From an uncultured Veillonella sp. (GTDB taxonomy: Bacteria > Bacillota > Negativicutes > Veillonellales > Veillonellaceae): DNA of 39,744 nt. The notes under the pieces are model-generated. The model searched no databases and was not told the DNA's origin. It saw nothing but the letters and a program-made list of their open reading frames with translations. The stretch covers positions 1 through 39,744 of the forward strand of contig CAKPXN010000010.1 in the NCBI GenBank assembly GCA_934202095.1, given 5' to 3'. This document shows, one piece after another, positions 1 through 7,857 of this stretch (positions are counted from its first letter, which is position 1; every line of letters begins with the position of its first letter). The position numbers and the translations under genes are program-made.

Positions 1-50
1 TAAGTTAATGTTCAAATTATGTATCAAATAGTATTTGAATACAATTCATT

Positions 51-195
51 CAGATACACTTTGTCCCCATCGTTACCAATGGGCTTTTTAATATCTGTTA
101 CGACATGAATATGCCGGAAGAGCATCCGCTGATGATTCGATAACCCTTCCCCTCGTCTACCCTAACGACTGCCTTCGCGGGTACATGCGCTATTC
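51..195 (-). ncRNA. glmS ribozyme (GlcN6P-activated self-cleaving leader)
   Basis: Read on the minus strand, this stretch carries the conserved blocks of the glmS ribozyme in order: the cleavage site A|GCGC (A at 191, G at 190), then GACGAGG, GGGUUAUCGA, CAGCGGAUG and CUUCCGG, and a 3' hairpin (CCCAU/AUGGG, 66-83) followed by GGACAAAG. An outer CAGATA/TATCTG pairing joins 51-56 with 92-97. In the known class, glucosamine-6-phosphate acts as a coenzyme for self-cleavage and so lowers expression of glmS, which makes that metabolite. No start codon with an open frame occurs in bases 1-50, so glmS must begin beyond the left edge. glmM is encoded on the same strand about 1.7 kb upstream. Identification rests on remembered consensus blocks and their order, which match closely. 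Confidence 0.9.
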
Positions 196-267
196 GCCTT
201 TACGAATTTGGAACTCCTTTCACTCATATGTGGCAGAACTAGTACAATTGTAATCATACTAAACTAT

Positions 268-297
268 ATTATACTAAATCGATGTAATGAATGTAAA
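268..297 (-). promoter_or_regulatory. Promoter for the glmS ribozyme transcript
   Basis: On the minus strand a -35 TTTACA (292-297) and a perfect -10 TATAAT (268-273) are separated by 18 bases. Transcription would start near 261, about 70 bases before the ribozyme cleavage site. This suggests glmS has its own promoter and does not depend on read-through from glmM. Confidence 0.7.
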
Positions 298-484
298 GAA
301 TCTAGGCCTTATGAAAGCATTAAACACGAGATATAACGCTTATTTTCACAGGGGTATATAAAACAAAACGCTTTCATAAATCACTCATACACCATCATTA
401 TACTACGTATTATAAAAATTTTATACAATCATATTTATTAAAATTTATATAATACATATTTATTGTCTAAAAGGAGAGATTGCA
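298..484. promoter_or_regulatory. AT-rich divergent spacer with weak promoter for the 485 gene
   Basis: This spacer lies between the glmS leader promoter and the plus-strand beta-helix gene. A TATAAT occurs at 448-453 on the plus strand, without a convincing -35 box. A good Shine-Dalgarno AAGGAG lies at 471-476, eight bases before the ATG at 485. I see no gene or structured RNA here. Confidence 0.4.
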
Positions 485-1837
485 ATGAATACACAAAATA
501 ACAAAACACATAAAACGACAACATCTATAAAACATAAACAATCATACAGAAAATTACGCCGTTGGGTACTTCCTGCTGTATTAGGTGCCGCCCTTTCTAC
601 ATTGGCATTCCTTCCAACCTTTGCGCAAGATGCACCAAGTGCTCCACCAGCCGGAAATCCACCTATGAGTGCTCCTAATGGGACAGCTCCACAAGCAGAA
701 GCTAATCCTAACACTTTCACAGGTACTACCGTTATAACAGAAAATAAATTTATTGCTCATGAATTGATGTCTAATACAACATCGGATCAAAATGCATTTA
801 TCGGCAAAAACAAAGCTGTCGTAAATATTGAAAATAGCGTATTCGATAAAACAGGAAATACAACAAGCGATGACAACAGTAATTTCCGTGGTCAAAATGC
901 CGTAGTTCTCGGTATCGATGGCAGCCAAATCAGCATCAAAGGTAGCAATATTACATCTAACTCTAATGGTTCTAATGCGGTGTTTGCCACTGGTGAAGGA
1001 TCCGTCATCAATGTAGAGAATACTAACATTCATACAAAAAGTGATTCCTCTCACGGTTTAGACGCCACCTATAAGGGTACGGTGAATGGTAAAAACCTTA
1101 CCATTACAACCGAAGGTGCTCACTCTGCTACACTCGCTACAGACCGTGGCGAAGGCACCATTACAGCAGAGGCTGCTAAATTAACGACATCTGGTGAAGG
1201 TAGCCCTATCATCTACTCTACTGGTAATATCACGGCAGACTATATTACGGGTGAGGCTAAAAACAGTGAAATTGGCGTCGTAGAAGGCAAAAACTCCATT
1301 ACTCTTACAAACTCTAATGTAACAGGGAACAAAGATAATGGATTCATGCTATACCAAAGCTTCTCGGGTGATGCTGAAAACGGCATTGCACGTTTAAAAG
1401 CAGAAAATAATACGCTCACATCTCATGCTATAGGCGCGTTTATCTATGTAAATAACACCACTGCTGAAGTAGACCTTACGGGCAATGCCATTTCCACTCC
1501 AAATACTACTACCTTAGTGAAAGCAGCGGCAGATTCCCGTTGGGGAAAAGCTGGTGAAAACGGCGGGCACCTTACACTTCGTGCCTCCAACCAAGCTTTA
1601 AACGGTAATATTGTAGCCGATGCAATTAGCACCATTGCACTAGACATGACAAATGGATCTAGTTTAGTTAGCGCTATAAACACTGACAATACAGCAAAAG
1701 AAATTACACTGAAACTCAGCAAAGATTCCACTTGGACACTTACAGGCGATAGCCATGTAAAATCATTAGCAAACGAAGATGCAACTGGCAGTAACATCAA
1801 CTTGAATGGATATAAACTTGTTGTAGCTGATAAATAA
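485..1837 (+). CDS. Exported beta-helix-like surface/secreted protein
   Basis: This is a 450-residue protein with an unusually long basic N-terminus (residues 1-26, rich in K/R/T/Q), a hydrophobic stretch (about 28-46) and a plausible signal peptidase site TFA|QD near residue 47. A Pro/Ala-rich linker follows (about 50-72). The rest is built from short Asn/Thr/Ser/Gly-rich strand-turn units such as GSQISIKGSNITSN and KNSITLTNSNVTGN, typical of right-handed parallel beta-helix proteins (pectate-lyase, adhesin or autotransporter passenger type). No C-terminal beta-barrel, SLH domain, sortase motif or other anchor is visible, so it is probably released or held by a partner. It sits alone between glmM and glmS, convergent with glmM, with its own terminator. 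Function is unknown; adhesin or glycan-binding roles are only guesses. The start is supported by AAGGAG upstream. Confidence 0.75.
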   Translation: MNTQNNKTHKTTTSIKHKQSYRKLRRWVLPAVLGAALSTLAFLPTFAQDAPSAPPAGNPPMSAPNGTAPQAEANPNTFTGTTVITENKFIAHELMSNTTSDQNAFIGKNKAVVNIENSVFDKTGNTTSDDNSNFRGQNAVVLGIDGSQISIKGSNITSNSNGSNAVFATGEGSVINVENTNIHTKSDSSHGLDATYKGTVNGKNLTITTEGAHSATLATDRGEGTITAEAAKLTTSGEGSPIIYSTGNITADYITGEAKNSEIGVVEGKNSITLTNSNVTGNKDNGFMLYQSFSGDAENGIARLKAENNTLTSHAIGAFIYVNNTTAEVDLTGNAISTPNTTTLVKAAADSRWGKAGENGGHLTLRASNQALNGNIVADAISTIALDMTNGSSLVSAINTDNTAKEITLKLSKDSTWTLTGDSHVKSLANEDATGSNINLNGYKLVVADK

Positions 1838-1842
1838 TGACG

Positions 1843-1882
1843 AAAGCACTACTCTGAACAATTCAAAGTAGTGCTTTTCTTA
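1843..1882 (+). terminator. Intrinsic terminator of the beta-helix gene
   Basis: An 11-bp stem AAAGCACTACT/AGTAGTGCTTT (1843-1853 with 1867-1877) is followed by TTTTCTTAT on the plus strand. It begins five bases after the stop codon. In the minus direction the U-tract is weaker, but it may also stop glmM transcripts ending at 1907. Confidence 0.8.
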
Positions 1883-1906
1883 TGCCCATATAAAATTGTT
1901 CTACTT

Positions 1907-3259
1907 TTATTCCGCTAACCCTTGTTCTCTACCAATTACATCAGCCAATCCTTGGCACAAGGATTGTAACGCTTCTTGGTCAGGACCTTCAGCCATTACA
2001 CGAATGAGTGGTTCTGTACCGGATGCACGTACCAGAACGCGGCCTTCATCACCGAGTTCACCTTCAGCTGTTAAAATAGCAGCTTTGATGATATCGTTGT
2101 CTTCCCAACCTGTTTTTGTTACAACCCGTACATTGATAAGTACTTGTGGGTATTTTGTCATGATGCCAGCCAATTCAGAAAGTGGTTGTCCTTTTTCTTT
2201 TACAAGGGCCGCCACTTGAACTGCAGTCAACATCCCATCGCCTGTTGTGTTATGATCAAGGAAAATAACATGACCAGATTGTTCGCCACCTATAGAAAGG
2301 TCATGTTCACGCATGTATTCCAATACATAACGGTCACCAACAGCAGTGGAAACAGTCTTCATACCGAGTTCTTCGGCTGCTTTATGGAAACCGATATTAC
2401 TCATAACGGTACCAACTACAGTATCACCCTTGAGCTTGCCTTCTTCTTTCAATTTAAGAGCGCATAATAGCATGATTTGGTCACCATCAAGAACTTGACC
2501 TTTTTCGTCTACTAACAAGCAACGGTCAGCATCGCCATCGTTGGCAATACCAAGGTCCGCATGGTGTTGTTGAACAGCCACTTGCAAGCCTTCGATATGA
2601 GTAGAACCACAATGATGATTGATATTCAAACCATCTGGATTGACATTGATATTAATAACCTTTGCGCCAAGACCAGACAAGATTTCAGGGCCTACGCTAG
2701 AAGCAGCGCCATTCGCACCATCATAGACAATCGTTAAACCTTCGAGGGATGTATCGATTGTATGCCGAACAAAGTGAGCATAGTGATGTGCAAGATTTGC
2801 ATTATACTCTACACGACCAATTCCAGCACCTGTAGGACGAGGTAATTCGTTATCTGCACTTTGACGTACATATACCTCTAATTGATCTTCTACTTCATCA
2901 GGTAATTTAAAGCCACTGCCATCAAAGAATTTAATACCATTGTCTGGGAATGGGTTATGGGATGCAGAAATAACAGCGCCCGCATCAAAACCTTGTTGTT
3001 TTACAAGGTAGGCTACAGCAGGTGTAGGAATGACACCGGCCATAACTACATTACCACCTACGGAACAAATACCGGATGCTAATGCACATTCTAACATGGA
3101 ACCAGAAATACGCGTATCTCTACCGATTAAAAATGTAGGATGTTCTTTTTCTTTACCAAAATGTGTTGCTGCTGCACGCCCCAAATGGTATGCCAATTCA
3201 GGTGTTAAAAATTCATTAACAACGCCACGTACACCATCAGTACCAAATAATCGAGCCAT
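1907..3259 (-). CDS. glmM: Phosphoglucosamine mutase GlmM
   Basis: GlmM interconverts glucosamine-6-phosphate and glucosamine-1-phosphate, the second step towards UDP-GlcNAc for peptidoglycan and LPS. The 450 residues are full family length. Visible are the N-terminal LFGTDGVRG, the phosphoserine loop SASHNPFPDNGIK with the catalytic serine at residue 100, the Mg-binding DGDADR loop (Asp241, 243, 245) and the C-terminal phosphate-binding RASGTEPLIRVM. The ATG at 3259 has GGAGGA upstream. It is the last gene of a cdaA-cdaR-flavoprotein-glmM series, an arrangement conserved in Firmicutes where CdaR and GlmM modulate CdaA. It also appears to have its own extended -10 promoter. The glmS leader is encoded on the same strand further downstream, so both amino-sugar genes flank the beta-helix gene. 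Confidence 0.97.
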   Translation of the reverse strand: MARLFGTDGVRGVVNEFLTPELAYHLGRAAATHFGKEKEHPTFLIGRDTRISGSMLECALASGICSVGGNVVMAGVIPTPAVAYLVKQQGFDAGAVISASHNPFPDNGIKFFDGSGFKLPDEVEDQLEVYVRQSADNELPRPTGAGIGRVEYNANLAHHYAHFVRHTIDTSLEGLTIVYDGANGAASSVGPEILSGLGAKVININVNPDGLNINHHCGSTHIEGLQVAVQQHHADLGIANDGDADRCLLVDEKGQVLDGDQIMLLCALKLKEEGKLKGDTVVGTVMSNIGFHKAAEELGMKTVSTAVGDRYVLEYMREHDLSIGGEQSGHVIFLDHNTTGDGMLTAVQVAALVKEKGQPLSELAGIMTKYPQVLINVRVVTKTGWEDNDIIKAAILTAEGELGDEGRVLVRASGTEPLIRVMAEGPDQEALQSLCQGLADVIGREQGLAE

Positions 3260-3306
3260 ATTTTCCTCCGTCTACAAACGAATGTATTTCTATCTATATT
3301 GTGTGT

Positions 3307-3315
3307 ATTATATCA
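3307..3315 (-). promoter_or_regulatory. Extended -10 promoter of glmM
   Basis: The minus strand reads GTGTGATATAATACACAC across 3302-3319: a TGA-preceded TATAAT (3307-3312) without a clear -35. The -10 is flanked by inverted GTGTG/CACAC arms. It lies in the 132-bp gap before glmM and could give glmM transcription independent of cdaA. Confidence 0.45.
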
Positions 3316-3391
3316 CACGAGTTTGTATTATTTATAAAATCTGTAATACTTTCACAAAATACGCAATTGTATTCATCTATTTGTAAAAATA

Positions 3392-4993
3392 TCATTCATT
3401 AGGTTTTGCATACATGCCCATGCACGCAATCGCCGTTTCTGCACCATCCAAGGCGGCACTCATGATGCCACCCGCATAACCTGCACCTTCTCCCATCGGG
3501 TAAAAACCACCCACAGTAGTGGATATGCGATTTTCATCACGACCCATACGAAGTGGAGAAGATGTGCGCGTTTCAACGCCAGTCATACATATTTCTGGGC
3601 TATCAAAGCCTTTGATACGACGGCCCCAATATGGCAACGCTCGCTCAAGCACAGACGTTACATACGGAGGCAAGCACTGATGCAAATCACAGACCACAAT
3701 ATGTGGTTCATAGCTATGAACACTACTTTCAACAGTCGGCGTATCAGATTGGCCTAAGAAAGAACCTACCGTTTGGGCTGGTGCATTATAATTTGCCCCC
3801 CCCAGCTCATAAGCCTTACGTTCCCATTGGCGCTGAAAAGCTACACCATCCAATGGATGTGTGCCAAAATCATCAGGTCCTACATTTACAACGATGGCAC
3901 TATTGGCAACACCGCTATCACGAGCATATAAGCTCATGCCATTGGTGACAACGCCACCTGGCTCAGACGCGGATGCGACAACTTGACCACCCGGGCACAT
4001 GCAAAAACTATAGGCCGTGCGACCCGATTCCTTATCATGATATACCAAGGAATACTCGGCGGCACCTAATCCTAAACTCTTTGGATCCACACCGTACTGA
4101 GATTGATCGATGACATCTTGAGGATGCTCAATGCGAACACCAATAGCAAACGGCTTAGCTACCATATCAATGCCACGTTTAAATAGCATTTCATAGGTGT
4201 CACGTGCACTATGACCTACACCAGATAAAACTAAAGTCGTATCAATACGTTCCGCACCATTCACCTCGATACCGACCACACGGTCCTGGTCAACGAATAC
4301 ATCGGTTACCTTAGCACCAAAGCGAACTTCGCCGCCCCACTCGATAATGCGCTCACGCATGGCTTTTACCATATGACGCAATTTATCTGTTCCTACGTGA
4401 GGTTTATGCTTGTATAGAATCTCTTCAGGCGCACCAAACTCTACAAAGTATTTAGAGATTTCATGCAGCCTAGGATGCGTTACACGAGTAGTCAATTTAC
4501 CATCAGAAAATGTACCGGCCCCACCTTCACCAAATTGAACATTCGATTCCGGTTTAAAGGATCCCGTTTTCCAAAATGTTTCTACATCGTTTGCACGGGT
4601 ATCTACATCCTGCCCCCGCTCTAACACGATAGGGCGATAGCCTTCACGGGCTAAGTAGAAGGCCGCCATCATACCTGCGGGACCAAAGCCCATCACAACA
4701 GGTCTATGTGCTAGAGGTTTGTCACCAATTACAATTGGCTCTGGATCCTCAGGTGTAAATAAGGTAACATCCTTTTGCTTGCCTAATTTCTTAATGATTC
4801 TTTCTTCATGTTGAGCCTCTACAAAAAGGGTATACACAAATACAATATTGGGTTTCTTACGAGCATCAACAGCACGTCTCACCACATGGATTTTCTGTAT
4901 ATGCCCCTTTAGTTGAGGGTATTTCTTTTCTACAATGCCTTCAATTGTAGCCTTTACGGTAACGGCTACGCGAAGATTTATTATTCTTATCAT
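3392..4993 (-). CDS. COG2509-type FAD-dependent dehydrogenase
   Basis: This is a 533-residue flavoprotein of the uncharacterised FAD-dependent dehydrogenase family COG2509. A roughly 90-residue N-terminal domain (MIRIINLRVAV...) precedes a Rossmann FAD-binding segment with VMGFGPAGMMAAFYLAREGY (around residues 99-118). A second conserved block is QFGEGGAGTFSDGKLTTR, and near the C-terminus come EGAGYAGGIMSAALDG and a GVETRTSSPLRM segment typical of the family. Its substrate is not established. It begins two bases after the cdaR stop codon (TAG, then ATATG), so it is translationally coupled to cdaR and lies between cdaR and glmM. I recall this family as a frequent neighbour of cdaA-glmM in clostridia. 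No signal peptide is present; it should be cytoplasmic. Confidence 0.85.
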   Translation of the reverse strand: MIRIINLRVAVTVKATIEGIVEKKYPQLKGHIQKIHVVRRAVDARKKPNIVFVYTLFVEAQHEERIIKKLGKQKDVTLFTPEDPEPIVIGDKPLAHRPVVMGFGPAGMMAAFYLAREGYRPIVLERGQDVDTRANDVETFWKTGSFKPESNVQFGEGGAGTFSDGKLTTRVTHPRLHEISKYFVEFGAPEEILYKHKPHVGTDKLRHMVKAMRERIIEWGGEVRFGAKVTDVFVDQDRVVGIEVNGAERIDTTLVLSGVGHSARDTYEMLFKRGIDMVAKPFAIGVRIEHPQDVIDQSQYGVDPKSLGLGAAEYSLVYHDKESGRTAYSFCMCPGGQVVASASEPGGVVTNGMSLYARDSGVANSAIVVNVGPDDFGTHPLDGVAFQRQWERKAYELGGANYNAPAQTVGSFLGQSDTPTVESSVHSYEPHIVVCDLHQCLPPYVTSVLERALPYWGRRIKGFDSPEICMTGVETRTSSPLRMGRDENRISTTVGGFYPMGEGAGYAGGIMSAALDGAETAIACMGMYAKPNE

Positions 4994-4995
4994 AT

Positions 4996-5913
4996 CTATG
5001 CTTTTCTTTGTATATCTACTGTTACACGAACCGTAGTCACCTTACTCGTAAGTCCATCAGGAATTACAAGATTAAATGTAGAATCAATAGGTGCCGTAGC
5101 ATTACTTATATCAATAGACTCCGTCTTAAGATCAGAAATAGAATCCACCATTTCCTCACGGCCCGTAATCGTTACTTGTACAGGCTTAATCGTAATGCCT
5201 TTGACTTCATAACCATCAGCTACTTGACCTACGGTTGTTGCCGAAATAGGTACGGCTTTATCTTTTCTAAGTAAATTTAATTCATACTGTGCTTGACCTT
5301 GCGTTGGACTAATATTTACATCTAGCACATTGCCCGCATTATCCCAAGCTTCTAAATCAGCAACAGCGCTAAAGTTTTTAGTTTGTCCTGCCACATTAAC
5401 CTTCATGACAACTCGTGTAGCAGCCATTACTTGTTGTTTGCGACCGGATACGGTGACTTCTTTTGGAATGACTGTTACCGATTTTAATGCTACATTATCC
5501 GGAATTTGTCCAATTGGCACAATTTCAACAGGTAATTTCTTCGATGCATATTCATCAACATTAATCGTTACCGTATCAGGTTTGATTTCAACTATGTTCA
5601 TCCCCGATGGTGGATTGAAATGGATAGTTACATTATTTTGACCCGTTGAAACCCCTGAAGCATCTATATAGGCCTTAAGGTTATCAGACTTTAAATTAAT
5701 AATCGTATCGCGAGACCCACTAAGCGTAACGCGTACATATTGAGGTGCATCCTCTATGATGTAATTTGCTGCCAAATTTTGCACCTGTACAGGCACCGTA
5801 TAGGAAACCTCCATCACAGGATTTTGATCGCGCATAATAAAAAACCACATGACGATGGCTGCCAATAATGAAAGTATTTTTGCAGGCCAGTTGCGTTTCA
5901 AATGAATCATCAT
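4996..5913 (-). CDS. cdaR: CdaR, YbbR-domain regulator of CdaA
   Basis: The protein is membrane-anchored and lies directly behind cdaA; known homologues bind and modulate the diadenylate cyclase CdaA. With the start chosen here it has 305 residues: a short N-terminus, one transmembrane helix (about residues 11-27, ending FFIMRDQNP), then about three extracytoplasmic YbbR-like beta-rich repeats (about 37-110, 116-200, 212-295). Repeat landmarks are VTLSGSRDTI, VTVSGRKQQV and VTITGREEMV. A GTG start at 5934 is possible, but the ATG at 5913 overlaps the cdaA stop as ATGA and has GGGGTGG seven bases upstream, so coupling favours it. The order cdaA-cdaR-...-glmM matches the conserved Firmicutes module. 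Confidence 0.9.
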   Translation of the reverse strand: MMIHLKRNWPAKILSLLAAIVMWFFIMRDQNPVMEVSYTVPVQVQNLAANYIIEDAPQYVRVTLSGSRDTIINLKSDNLKAYIDASGVSTGQNNVTIHFNPPSGMNIVEIKPDTVTINVDEYASKKLPVEIVPIGQIPDNVALKSVTVIPKEVTVSGRKQQVMAATRVVMKVNVAGQTKNFSAVADLEAWDNAGNVLDVNISPTQGQAQYELNLLRKDKAVPISATTVGQVADGYEVKGITIKPVQVTITGREEMVDSISDLKTESIDISNATAPIDSTFNLVIPDGLTSKVTTVRVTVDIQRKA

Positions 5914-6722
5914 TTCTTGCCACCCCATTTCCACATGCTCGTAATATTTTGACGAGGTCTTTCCATAAATGTACGAAGGGCCTCTTTAATTTGATCTTCT
6001 GGTAAGTGACGATAAATATGTCCGCCATAGGTATAAGAAATGACACCCGTTTCTTCACTGACAACAACGACAACTGCATCTGTTTGTTCAGATAAGCCGA
6101 TAGCCGCGCGATGACGTGTACCAAGTTCGGTACTCAATGTACGGTCCTCGGTAAGCGGCAATAAACAACCTGCAGCCTGAATGCGGCCATTGCGGATAAT
6201 CATAGCCCCATCATGAAGTGGTGTACTAGGAACGAAAATATTTTTAATCAATTCTCGACTGAGTACGGCGTCTACAATGATACCTGTATCAATAAAGTCA
6301 TTTAAACCCACCTCACGTTCAAATACGATGAGGGCCCCTGTATGTTCACGGGACATAACGCGAGCTGCCGCCATCACTTCATTGATAGCCATGTCCATTT
6401 CTTCTTCGTTTACATTCTGTGCTTTACTAAAAATACGGCCACGCCCAAGTTGCTCTAAGGCACGACGTAGTTCCGGTTGGAACACGACAGGTAACGCAAA
6501 GAGGATAACGGTCATCCCTTGTTGGAGAATCCAGTTAATAACATACAGATTCATTACATGGCTTAAAACATTCAAAATAGCCAAAAATAATAACCCTTTC
6601 AACAAAGCTACAGCGCGTGTATCCTTTAAGAGTTTATACATATAATAAATACCGATAGCAACCGTCAAGATATCGATGAGATCAAGGATTCTAAAGGTAT
6701 GTATGAGGGCTTCAAAATGCAT
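5910..6722 (-). CDS. cdaA: Diadenylate cyclase CdaA
   Basis: CdaA makes c-di-AMP from two ATP at the membrane; c-di-AMP governs potassium and osmolyte homeostasis and cell-wall integrity in Firmicutes. The 270 residues show three N-terminal hydrophobic helices (about 13-30, 38-58, 62-82) and a DAC (DisA_N) catalytic domain from about residue 100. The domain contains the signature DGA (171-173, in PSTPLHDGAMIIRNGRI) and GTRHRAAIGLSE with RHR at 203-205. It is the first gene of the cdaA-cdaR-COG2509-glmM series, with an ATG preceded by AAGGAG. A promoter lies immediately upstream, and its predicted start falls within the stem of a terminator hairpin. Confidence 0.96.
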   Translation of the reverse strand: MHFEALIHTFRILDLIDILTVAIGIYYMYKLLKDTRAVALLKGLLFLAILNVLSHVMNLYVINWILQQGMTVILFALPVVFQPELRRALEQLGRGRIFSKAQNVNEEEMDMAINEVMAAARVMSREHTGALIVFEREVGLNDFIDTGIIVDAVLSRELIKNIFVPSTPLHDGAMIIRNGRIQAAGCLLPLTEDRTLSTELGTRHRAAIGLSEQTDAVVVVVSEETGVISYTYGGHIYRHLPEDQIKEALRTFMERPRQNITSMWKWGGKK

Positions 6723-6746
6723 ATTCGCAACTCCTTATACAAAATA

Positions 6747-6780
6747 ATAAGGTACAGCCATTATCTTAGCTGTACCTTAT
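6747..6780 (-). terminator. Terminator between the molybdenum hydroxylase operon and cdaA
   Basis: A perfect 12-bp stem ATAAGGTACAGC/GCTGTACCTTAT (6747-6758 with 6769-6780) is followed on the minus strand by TTATTTTG. It ends the upstream operon (last stop codon at 6822) and lies only 25 bases before the cdaA ATG. Confidence 0.75.
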
Positions 6781-6809
6781 ATTTTATCTCATTTTATGAG
6801 CACTGTAAA
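6781..6809 (-). promoter_or_regulatory. Promoter of the cdaA operon
   Basis: On the minus strand, -35 TTTACA (6804-6809) and -10 TAAAAT (6781-6786) are spaced by exactly 17 bases. The expected start near 6774 lies inside the first arm of the adjacent hairpin (6747-6780). Transcripts starting here would therefore lack the full stem, while read-through transcripts from upstream would form it. Confidence 0.65.
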
Positions 6810-6821
6810 TTTAAAACAGGG

Positions 6822-7136
6822 TTATACATTTTGCGTTTTAATCCACACATCCATGCATCCACCGCAGACCATACCTTCTTTTACGGCTACATCATCATTT
6901 AATTTCACTTCGATACGTCGATGCTGTTCCTTCTTATTCATAGAATCAATGGCGCTAAGGCGTATTTCATTTTCCGCACGACCCCCACCGATAGTACCAA
7001 AGATGGACCCATCAGGGAATACAACCATCGAGGTACCTGCTTTACGAGGCGTAGAACCAGCCGTATGAAGAATTGTTGCCACTGCTAGTGTTTCACCTGT
7101 GCGTTGACTCAAATATTCTACAAACTCACGATTCAT
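6822..7136 (-). CDS. XdhC/CoxI N-terminal-domain protein
   Basis: This 104-residue protein corresponds to the XdhC_CoxI N-terminal domain alone. It has LAVATILHTAGSTPRKAGTS and FGTIGGGRAENEI, and ends with MVCGGCMDVWI, the conserved Cys-Gly-Gly-Cys-type loop of the family. XdhC proteins bind the molybdenum cofactor, protect it and help insert it, including sulfuration, into xanthine-dehydrogenase-type enzymes. Here the usual two-domain XdhC is split: the preceding gene encodes the Rossmann half, and the two frames overlap by 11 bases, so they are probably translated together. It is the last gene of the operon and is followed by a terminator. The start is ATG with GAGAG upstream. Confidence 0.85.
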   Translation of the reverse strand: MNREFVEYLSQRTGETLAVATILHTAGSTPRKAGTSMVVFPDGSIFGTIGGGRAENEIRLSAIDSMNKKEQHRRIEVKLNDDVAVKEGMVCGGCMDVWIKTQNV

Positions 7137-7857
7137 GACTTACAACTCTCTTTCTGCGTAAAAACTGACCTTGTTTACCTCGTACAACAGCAAGGTACTC
7201 ACTGACGATAGATAATGCAATTTCCTCTGGTGTTTGAGCACCTAAATCTAGGCCAATAGGAGCATAAATCATATCAAGTTCCTCTTGCGTCCAACCTTTC
7301 GCTTTCAAGTTTTCTAATGCATAATGAATGCGTTGTTGACTGCCCATAACGCCCATATAGGTAGGCAATTGGTCGCGCAATTGCTCAAGGCACGTATTAT
7401 CGAATTCATGGGCTCTCGTAACGATAATGAAACCATTATATTCATCAAGAGATAACTTATCTCTAAAATCATCCAAAGGCAAACATTTTCTTGTTACACG
7501 CTCATCAAAGAATTCAGGCACCACATATTCAGGTCGATCATCGACAACCGTAGCACGACACCCGATAAATAATAATAAATCCGTAATAGCACGGCTTACA
7601 TGACCAGCCCCCAGTACGAGTACAGATGGATCCTTTTCAACAGGTTCGACAAAGCATTCAGTACTACCAAATACACATAAAGCATTCGGCTTAACTCTAT
7701 TTAGTGTAAATCCTTCTATAGCGTCACCATATAATATATCCCCATCCTGATTATAGATAGTTCTATCCCCTTGACGAGGCCCCGATAAAATCGTCACCAA
7801 AAAGGTTGGCTCTGTAACCTGCAATCGGTCTTTCATAATATCATAAATGCTTTCCAT
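7126..7857 (-). CDS. XdhC-family protein with C-terminal Rossmann domain
   Basis: This 243-residue protein has the XdhC Rossmann domain: SVLVLGAGHVSRAITDLLLFIG, then VVDDRPEYV and a conserved C-terminal block YMGVMGSQQRIHYAL, IGLDLGAQTPEEIALSI. It is a maturation factor for molybdenum hydroxylases, acting with the separate N-terminal-domain protein that overlaps its 3' end. A longer form from an ATG at 7872 is possible. I prefer 7857 because AAAGGA lies just upstream and the longer N-terminus (MKGIK) only re-reads that site. It overlaps the end of yqeB by 17 bases, indicating tight translational coupling. It should be cytoplasmic. Confidence 0.88.
   Translation of the reverse strand: MESIYDIMKDRLQVTEPTFLVTILSGPRQGDRTIYNQDGDILYGDAIEGFTLNRVKPNALCVFGSTECFVEPVEKDPSVLVLGAGHVSRAITDLLLFIGCRATVVDDRPEYVVPEFFDERVTRKCLPLDDFRDKLSLDEYNGFIIVTRAHEFDNTCLEQLRDQLPTYMGVMGSQQRIHYALENLKAKGWTQEELDMIYAPIGLDLGAQTPEEIALSIVSEYLAVVRGKQGQFLRRKRVVSHES

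Noticed and set aside
485..1837. Type V autotransporter or trimeric adhesin
   Set aside because: The protein ends after the beta-helix-like region, with no beta-barrel, YadA anchor or SLH domain.
2144..2467. Open frames on the plus strand across glmM
   Set aside because: They lie entirely inside the conserved glmM gene on the other strand and resemble no known protein.
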